Shown piece by piece: positions 59,482-64,000 of a DNA stretch of 64,000 nucleotides (positions are counted from its first letter, which is position 1; each line of letters starts with the position of its first letter). Location of the stretch: NCBI GenBank assembly GCA_937896235.1, contig CALBMX010000131.1, positions 1 through 64,000 on the forward strand. Reading direction: 5' to 3'. The translations under genes were made by a program, and so were the position numbers. The DNA comes from an uncultured bacterium. GTDB lineage: Bacteria; Planctomycetota; UBA1135; GCA-002686595. The notes beneath the pieces were generated by a model. It had not been told where the DNA came from, did no database searches, and worked only from the letters and a program-made list of their open reading frames with translations.

Positions 59482-61002
59482 TTAGGCGGGGGACGTGCCA
59501 AGTGGGCGGGGGAAGAGCGCGGGAAGACTCGTGGCGACCATGAGTAATCCGGGGCCCGCGAGTAGGACGAGGACTTGCCCCATGGAGACGATCCACAGGT
59601 TGCGGGCGGCGGGGAAATACCCCTCGACAAGTACTTCAACGCCCATGGGGAGAACCCATGCGAGCAGGGCAACCATAAAGACGAATGCGAGCTCGGGGCG
59701 CGGGAGGTTTGCGCCGGGAGGGCCTCCACCTGTGCGCCATGGCCGGCGCAGGAGCAAGGCGAACCCTGTGGCGTCGATCAGGCCAAAGAGGATGCCGAAA
59801 GCGTCAACTCGGTAGCCGGCGAAGGCCGCCGTTAGGATGCTGGTGAGCGGGGGGGTGTCCTCGCCAGATGGGATCGCAAGGGGCGCGAATGCGTCCGAAG
59901 GGAAGCGTAGGATCCCGGCGCTGATCGTGATGGCAATCGCGGCGAAGAGGGGTTTAGCGAGACGAGCTCGGCCTGTGCGGGGGGTGAGGATGAGCAGGGA
60001 GAGGAGGCCTGCGAGCGCCATGCCTGCGGTCGATCCGGCGAGGTGTGCGGGGGCGAGGAATGGTAGGGCGGTGAAGGCGATGATTGAGAGTGTTGCGGCG
60101 CGGCGGTCGGCGCGCCGAAGGGATGTGTAGCCGAGGGCTGTGGCTCCGGTGAGGAGCATGGCGAGGATCGGTGTAGTTGCGATGAAGCCTTCGTGGGCGG
60201 AAGCGGTGACCGATGCGAGTCCGGCGGGGAGGAGGGCGAAGAGGAGGACGACGGCGCGGCGTGTGAGCGGTCCGATGTGGGCTGCCGTCAAGGCGTGCGA
60301 GAGGAGCACAAGTGTCGCGGCGAATGCGGCGGCGGAGGTAAGTGGATTTGTGATGATTGCGAGGAGTGCGCTGGGTTGCGCCTCTGCAGACAGCGCTCGG
60401 AAAACGGAGAACTGCGGTGAGAGGGGGCCCTGTTCTAGTGTGGGGATTGTTAGCGGGCGCATCTCGTTGAGCAGGCATAGGGCGAGGGGTGCGGCTCCGA
60501 CGATGGTCGCGGCGATGCGCAGTGCTTTGGCCGCCGTCGAGGGGCGTTCGATTCCCGGCATGCCGTGGCGGGGAACCATCGCGGATGGAGCGGTTGCCAT
60601 CGAGAGGGCGAGCAGTGCGAGGAGAGCGAGGGCTGCGCTCCAGGTGCAGAGTGCAGCGGGGATTCCAAGTTGCGAAGTTAGGAAGGGTTGAAAGGTGAGG
60701 AAGGCGGCGATCGCAACAACACCGAGCAGGTGGCTCGCGGCCCATGTCGCGAGTAGGCCGCCCGAGTCGCGCCTCGAAATGCCAGACTCCCCGGGGAATC
60801 CAGGGGGGAGCCACGCCAGGAGCACGCGGCCGATTGCCGCGATGAGCAGCAAGCTGGTGAAGCCGACCAGGGCGTAGGGCTGGCGCGAGGTACCAAGCTC
60901 GCGGCCCCAGGATTCGCTGAGCGCACCAAGCCCCCAAAGCGTGGTGATCGTAGCCACGCCAAACAAGAGGGTCCGAGCCTGGATGAAGGCAGCACTTTGC
61001 AT
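59482..61002 (-). CDS. Polytopic membrane protein of unknown function
   Basis: A 506-residue protein with about 13 hydrophobic segments and short, often Pro-rich loops (for example PMGVEVLVEGYFPAARN near the C-terminus). No transporter or glycosyltransferase motif is recognised. It is the first gene of a two-gene unit with the methyltransferase-phosphotransferase fusion (gap of three bases); the pair may make or export a modified surface lipid or polymer. Its start faces the repeat-rich RAYT locus. Confidence 0.65.
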   Translation of the reverse strand: MQSAAFIQARTLLFGVATITTLWGLGALSESWGRELGTSRQPYALVGFTSLLLIAAIGRVLLAWLPPGFPGESGISRRDSGGLLATWAASHLLGVVAIAAFLTFQPFLTSQLGIPAALCTWSAALALLALLALSMATAPSAMVPRHGMPGIERPSTAAKALRIAATIVGAAPLALCLLNEMRPLTIPTLEQGPLSPQFSVFRALSAEAQPSALLAIITNPLTSAAAFAATLVLLSHALTAAHIGPLTRRAVVLLFALLPAGLASVTASAHEGFIATTPILAMLLTGATALGYTSLRRADRRAATLSIIAFTALPFLAPAHLAGSTAGMALAGLLSLLILTPRTGRARLAKPLFAAIAITISAGILRFPSDAFAPLAIPSGEDTPPLTSILTAAFAGYRVDAFGILFGLIDATGFALLLRRPWRTGGGPPGANLPRPELAFVFMVALLAWVLPMGVEVLVEGYFPAARNLWIVSMGQVLVLLAGPGLLMVATSLPALFPRPLGTSPA

Positions 61003-61040
61003 GCCCGCATTCTACGGCGAGCAGCGAGCCAGGCAAACCG

Positions 61041-61098
61041 CCGAACATACCGTGCCGCACACTTCTGATCCCTTCATCAACAACTTCGGACCGCACAC
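61041..61098 (+). repeat. 58-bp REP-like repeat, copy C (outer left)
   Basis: CCGAACATAC ... GTGCCGCACAC-TTCTGATC ... GGACCGCACAC, same orientation as copies A, B and D. Pairs as an inverted repeat with copy F on the other side of the RAYT gene. It lies about 40 bp upstream of the membrane-protein gene start. Confidence 0.85.
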
Positions 61099-61106
61099 AC
61101 TTCGAC

Positions 61107-61160
61107 GCGCACCCACAAGGGCACCCACGCCAGTTTCACGGGCACCCACACCAGTTTCTA
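61107..61160. repeat. Short tandem repeat between copies C and D
   Basis: Two 21-bp units (GGGCACCCAC-GCCAGTTTCAC at 61119-61139 and a near copy at 61140-61160), with a partial third GCACCCAC at about 61109. No role is evident. Confidence 0.65.
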
Positions 61161-61248
61161 GCCGATAGCGCCGAAACTACCACCCAAGCCCCATCACGGA
61201 GCCTTCCCGACACCTGGAACTAGTTCGCGAAACACATGCGCACTTCAT

Positions 61249-61306
61249 CCGAACATACCGTGCCGCACACTTCTGATCCCCTAACCAACAACATCGGACC
61301 GCACAC
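61249..61306 (+). repeat. 58-bp REP-like repeat, copy D (inner left)
   Basis: Same orientation as C, 208 bp further on. Its last base directly touches the stop codon of the RAYT gene (61307). Pairs as an inverted repeat with copy E. Confidence 0.87.
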
Positions 61307-62326
61307 TCACTTCCCGCGCACTCCGCCAGTAGGGGTGGAGAGATTCATCGCGGACTGCGCGACATTTGCCACCACAGCCCCATAGGGGCGGTCACTCAAG
61401 AGCAGCCTGCGGTGCTGATCAATAAGCCTCCGCGCCCGCCCCATCGAGCCACCTTCCCTTTGCGCGATTGCGCGGAGGGACCAGCCGCAGAGGTCCCGCA
61501 GCATACCGGCTCTTGCCAGCTCAATCCCTGAACGCAAGTTGCGGCCGTCGAGAACGGTCCAACTCCCCATTTGCGCCGCCATCGATTTGATGGACAGTTC
61601 CAGGGCGGTTCGACTACAAACAGGAAGCCCAATCTCGCAGCCGTCGGCGAGCTTCGCCTTGCGCCTCATCCACCGTTGAACGCGCTCGGGTGTAGAACCG
61701 ATGAGGTTGTCGAGCGGGTCGATCGTAGCGGTGGAGGCCAGCCTCCGGGCGACCAGCTCTTGAACTGCAGGCGCATCGCCTCCTCCGAAGGCCAAATCGT
61801 AGTCTAGACGGGAGTACGAGCTTCTCCCAGAGGCACGCATGACCTCCGATTCGATCCAACTCCGAGATAGCCAACTGGGTCCGGAATCTTTGTCGTACGC
61901 GGCTCTGCTGCCAAGGCCGTACTCCCAAGAGTGGCGGACGATACCGGCACGGACAGGGTTCGCATCTATGTAGCGGACCGTGTTAAAGCGATGCGCGATG
62001 GAGTGGATTGGTTTGGAAAAAAAGCGCCCGCGAATCAGAGTGCCGTCCCGTTTATGCCGACGATTAAACGTTCGCGAGTATTCGTTTTGGATTAGCCGCA
62101 TAGCTTCGGAGAGCTCACCTCGCGGACTCCGGGCGAGAAGGTGAAAGTGAGTTGTCATGAGGCTGAAGCAGTGCAGCTCGATGCGCTTCGTTCGCGTTTG
62201 CTTGATTAGGAGTGCGTGGAAATTGCGGGCATCCGTGCCGTCCTCGAAGAGGGGCCGCTTAGCGACGCCCCGATTCGTAACGTGGTGCCAACTACCGGGT
62301 TTGTCTTCTCGTGATCTTCGTGCCAT
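61307..62326 (-). CDS. REP-associated tyrosine transposase (RAYT, Y1_Tnp)
   Basis: A 339-residue IS200/IS605-like single-strand transposase. SWHHVTNRGVAKRPLFED is the usual RAYT start, H60 and H62 in MTTHFHLLARSP form the HUH metal site, and Y83 in LIQNEYSRTFNRRHKRDG is the catalytic Tyr. FNTVRYIDANPVRAGIV is also typical. A longer C-terminal domain (about 190-339) has a DnaA/HTH-like end (LRDLCGWSLRAIAQREGGSMGRARRLI). RAYTs move or spread REP sequences. Inverted 58-bp repeats flank the gene on both sides, exactly as expected for a RAYT and its REP family. Confidence 0.9.
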   Translation of the reverse strand: MARRSREDKPGSWHHVTNRGVAKRPLFEDGTDARNFHALLIKQTRTKRIELHCFSLMTTHFHLLARSPRGELSEAMRLIQNEYSRTFNRRHKRDGTLIRGRFFSKPIHSIAHRFNTVRYIDANPVRAGIVRHSWEYGLGSRAAYDKDSGPSWLSRSWIESEVMRASGRSSYSRLDYDLAFGGGDAPAVQELVARRLASTATIDPLDNLIGSTPERVQRWMRRKAKLADGCEIGLPVCSRTALELSIKSMAAQMGSWTVLDGRNLRSGIELARAGMLRDLCGWSLRAIAQREGGSMGRARRLIDQHRRLLLSDRPYGAVVANVAQSAMNLSTPTGGVRGK

Positions 62327-62361
62327 GTACTAGGGACGTACGGGACCGCCTTTGGTTACAT

Positions 62362-62419
62362 GTGTGCGGTACGAAAGTGCCGGTAAAGTGGTCAGAAGTG
62401 TGCGGCACTGTATGTCCGG
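62362..62419 (-). repeat. 58-bp REP-like repeat, copy E (inner right)
   Basis: Reverse orientation: GTGTGCGGTAC ... GTGTGCGGCAC ... GTATGTCCGG. It begins 36 bp upstream of the RAYT start. Its spacer part is more divergent than in C and D. Confidence 0.83.
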
Positions 62420-62605
62420 GGGGGGGAGAGGGGCTCTTGGATGCGAGCGCCTGGGTGGCGGGCGGCACGAAGGGGAATCCCTCTTGGCGGGCGACTGTTT
62501 CCGCGCAGGGCCTCTATTCTTTATCGCGAGGCCCGAATCAAGGAGGGGAGTTTGTAGCTGTTTCGCTCCGCAATTGGGGCCGTCAAGGGGCGGAGCTTGT
62601 TGCTG

Positions 62606-62663
62606 GTGTGCGGTACGAAGTTGTCGGAGAAGGGATCAGAAGTGTGCGGCACGGTATGTTCGG
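62606..62663 (-). repeat. 58-bp REP-like repeat, copy F (outer right)
   Basis: Reverse orientation, 244 bp beyond copy E, ending GTATGTTCGG. It stops 15 bases before the start codon of the nitrilase-family gene, so it occupies the place of that gene's leader. Between E and F (62420-62605) I see nothing else. Confidence 0.85.
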
Positions 62664-62677
62664 GGTATCCTGATTCG

Positions 62678-63544
62678 ATGCAAGTTGCCGCACTCCAGTT
62701 TGATGTTCAGCGCGCTGCTACGGATACGCGTGCGCACCTGGCCAACTTGGCGGCGGCGCGGGCTGCCGTTCTTGCTGCCGCTGAAGGAGGCGCTAGAATT
62801 GCGGTTCTTCCCGAGCTCTGGTCGACTTCGTTTCCGAGCGCCGATGCAGGTGCGGACCAGCTTCTTGCTGATGCGGCGGAAGAGGCCGCTGTTTGCGCCA
62901 AGTCGTGGGCTGTTGAATTCGGAATCGTTCTCGCAGGCTCGTTCTTGGCGCCAGCGGACGGGCTCGGTAGGGCTGGGGCCGGCCGCTTCTTCAACCGACT
63001 CTTGATTCACGACGGCCCGGCAGGTGGTGAGGTTGTGCTGGCCTATGACAAGGTGCACTTGTTCTCACCGACAGCCGAGCACGAGGTCTTCGCGGCCGGC
63101 AACGATCTCCCTGGGGTCGTGGATTGCAGTGCAGGGCGTATCTCCGGCGCGATCTGTTACGACCTGCGCTTCCCCGAGCTGTTCCTTCCGATGCGCCATG
63201 CCGAAGCCGACCTCGTCGTCGTTCCGGCACAGTGGGCGGGCGCCCGGGCGACCCACTGGAAAGCGCTAGTACTCGGGCGCGCGGTGGAAGGGCAGTTCAC
63301 CGTGATCGCCTCGAATCGAACCGGGGAAGAGCCCCTCGGACAGCGAGGACGAACGGTCGCATTTCCCGGGAACTCTCTAGTCGTCTCCGCGACGGGAGAA
63401 GTGCTCGGGGAGGGCGAGGGAGAGTGCGGGGCTATATTCGGTCTTTTAGATCCTGATTTGGCGAAAAAACAGCGTGTTCGCGTTCCTGTGGGGAAGGATC
63501 GGCGCGAAGAACTCTATGCGAAATGGAAGAAGAGTCCGCCCTAA
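62678..63544 (+). CDS. Nitrilase-family carbon-nitrogen hydrolase
   Basis: A 288-residue C-N hydrolase. The Glu-Lys-Cys triad is in VLPELWS, AYDKVHLF and AICYDLRFPE. YDKVHLFSPTAEHEVFAAG and NRTGEEP fit the omega-amidase/Nit2 or NitFhit-like branch, which hydrolyses 2-oxo acid amides, deaminated glutathione or similar. Substrate is not fixed by sequence. The ATG at 62678 is chosen; codons further upstream lie in repeat F and read as repeat translation. Confidence 0.9.
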   Translation: MQVAALQFDVQRAATDTRAHLANLAAARAAVLAAAEGGARIAVLPELWSTSFPSADAGADQLLADAAEEAAVCAKSWAVEFGIVLAGSFLAPADGLGRAGAGRFFNRLLIHDGPAGGEVVLAYDKVHLFSPTAEHEVFAAGNDLPGVVDCSAGRISGAICYDLRFPELFLPMRHAEADLVVVPAQWAGARATHWKALVLGRAVEGQFTVIASNRTGEEPLGQRGRTVAFPGNSLVVSATGEVLGEGEGECGAIFGLLDPDLAKKQRVRVPVGKDRREELYAKWKKSPP

Positions 63545-64000
63545 GGAGCACGCCCTGGGATTGGCGAGGGGGTCGCTCCCACAAAAACGACGAGCGTAAG
63601 CGGTAGGCTCACACTCGTCTGTATGCGACTTCGAAGCGATTCATAGCCCCCCCCGGGGTGAATCGCCCTCGAACTCGTCCAAATCTATGGAGCGTTCCCG
63701 GCACACATTGATTTGTAGCGACTCGTTCGGACCTGTCCCGACTGATAGTCAGATGGGGCGGAAGGTGGCGAAACCCTCATGGCTCGAAGTCTGAAGACAT
63801 TATCGTCCGGAGATCGGGCGCTTCCAACCCCAATACCTTGAAAAGTAGAGGGAAAAGGTAATTTCTTTTGGGGCAACCCTAGAGGTCAAGACCACAGCTT
63901 TCGAGACGGGATCTGAGCGATCTGGCGCGTGGGGGATAGGACTTGTTCACTAGCTCGCTATACTGCTTCGCCTTTCTGTAGGCAGCGGGTCGCTAACGCA
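63545..64000. other. Right edge without a recognised gene
   Basis: About 450 bp with no coding region I can support and no clear hairpin or repeat. A gene may begin beyond the window. Confidence 0.4.

Overview
The window is a 64 kb chromosomal segment of a Gram-negative-type bacterium, GC-rich by eye. I see Tat and lipoprotein signals, a periplasmic nitrate reductase, a PaoABC-type periplasmic molybdenum hydroxylase, a MscS channel, a secretin-type N-domain protein, a sigma-54 two-component system and several large secreted or lipid-anchored proteins. No 16S rRNA or other clade marker is present. The gene mix (sulfatase-like lipoprotein, M60 peptidase, actin-like MamK relative, many unusual fusions) would fit Planctomycetota or a neighbouring deep lineage, but that is inference only.

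Layout. 0.1-5.5 kb: NadR-like ATPase, four-domain S1 protein, MamK-like actin, degenerate GGDEF protein, saccharopine/lysine-dehydrogenase-like enzyme. 5.9-12.7 kb: a Nudix-MBL fusion, then napD-napA-tetraheme napB and moaA, a compact nitrate reductase block without a recognisable quinol dehydrogenase. 12.7-20.6 kb (minus strand): a decayed PhyH gene, a SMUG1-type uracil-DNA glycosylase, a secreted unknown, RNase HI, DUF1294, a small Cys-rich protein and a YagTRS/PaoABC operon. 20.7-31 kb: MscS, a repeat-containing intergenic region, a CAU tRNA, M60 peptidase, DDAH-like hydrolase, a coiled-coil protein, a wecE-wecD sugar pair and an OYE oxidoreductase. 31-41.5 kb (plus strand): a long catabolic cluster (SDR, RidA, enoyl-CoA hydratase, acyl-CoA dehydrogenase, ferredoxin, PaaA/C-like protein, kynureninase-like PLP enzyme, kinase-like protein, benzoate-CoA-ligase family, creatininase family, MetF). 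41.5-49 kb: Mrp ATPase, secretin-N protein, QueC, MazG and a histidine kinase/NtrC pair. 49-56.7 kb: a secreted vWA protein, BNR-repeat protein, MoaD-like protein, sulfatase-like lipoprotein, tRNA-Asp, RNase D and a thioredoxin-fold protein. 56.8-64 kb: tRNA-Ala, a methyltransferase-phosphotransferase fusion, a polytopic membrane protein, a RAYT transposase and a nitrilase-family hydrolase.

Most notable observations. (1) The thioredoxin-fold gene at 55635-56687 (minus) reads through one in-frame TGA that replaces exactly the first cysteine of the W-C-G-P-C active site, so it is a strong selenoprotein candidate. (2) The histidine kinase/NtrC pair and the downstream vWA gene each carry a sigma-54 promoter with an identical dyad (CGTATC-N6-GATACG) about 76 and 86 bp upstream of the predicted start, one helical turn apart: a self-contained, autoregulated circuit. 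(3) A RAYT gene is bracketed by two nested pairs of inverted 58-bp repeats, with two more copies 40 kb away. (4) NapB is an internally duplicated tetraheme lipoprotein. (5) A MamK-like actin occurs without any magnetosome genes around it.
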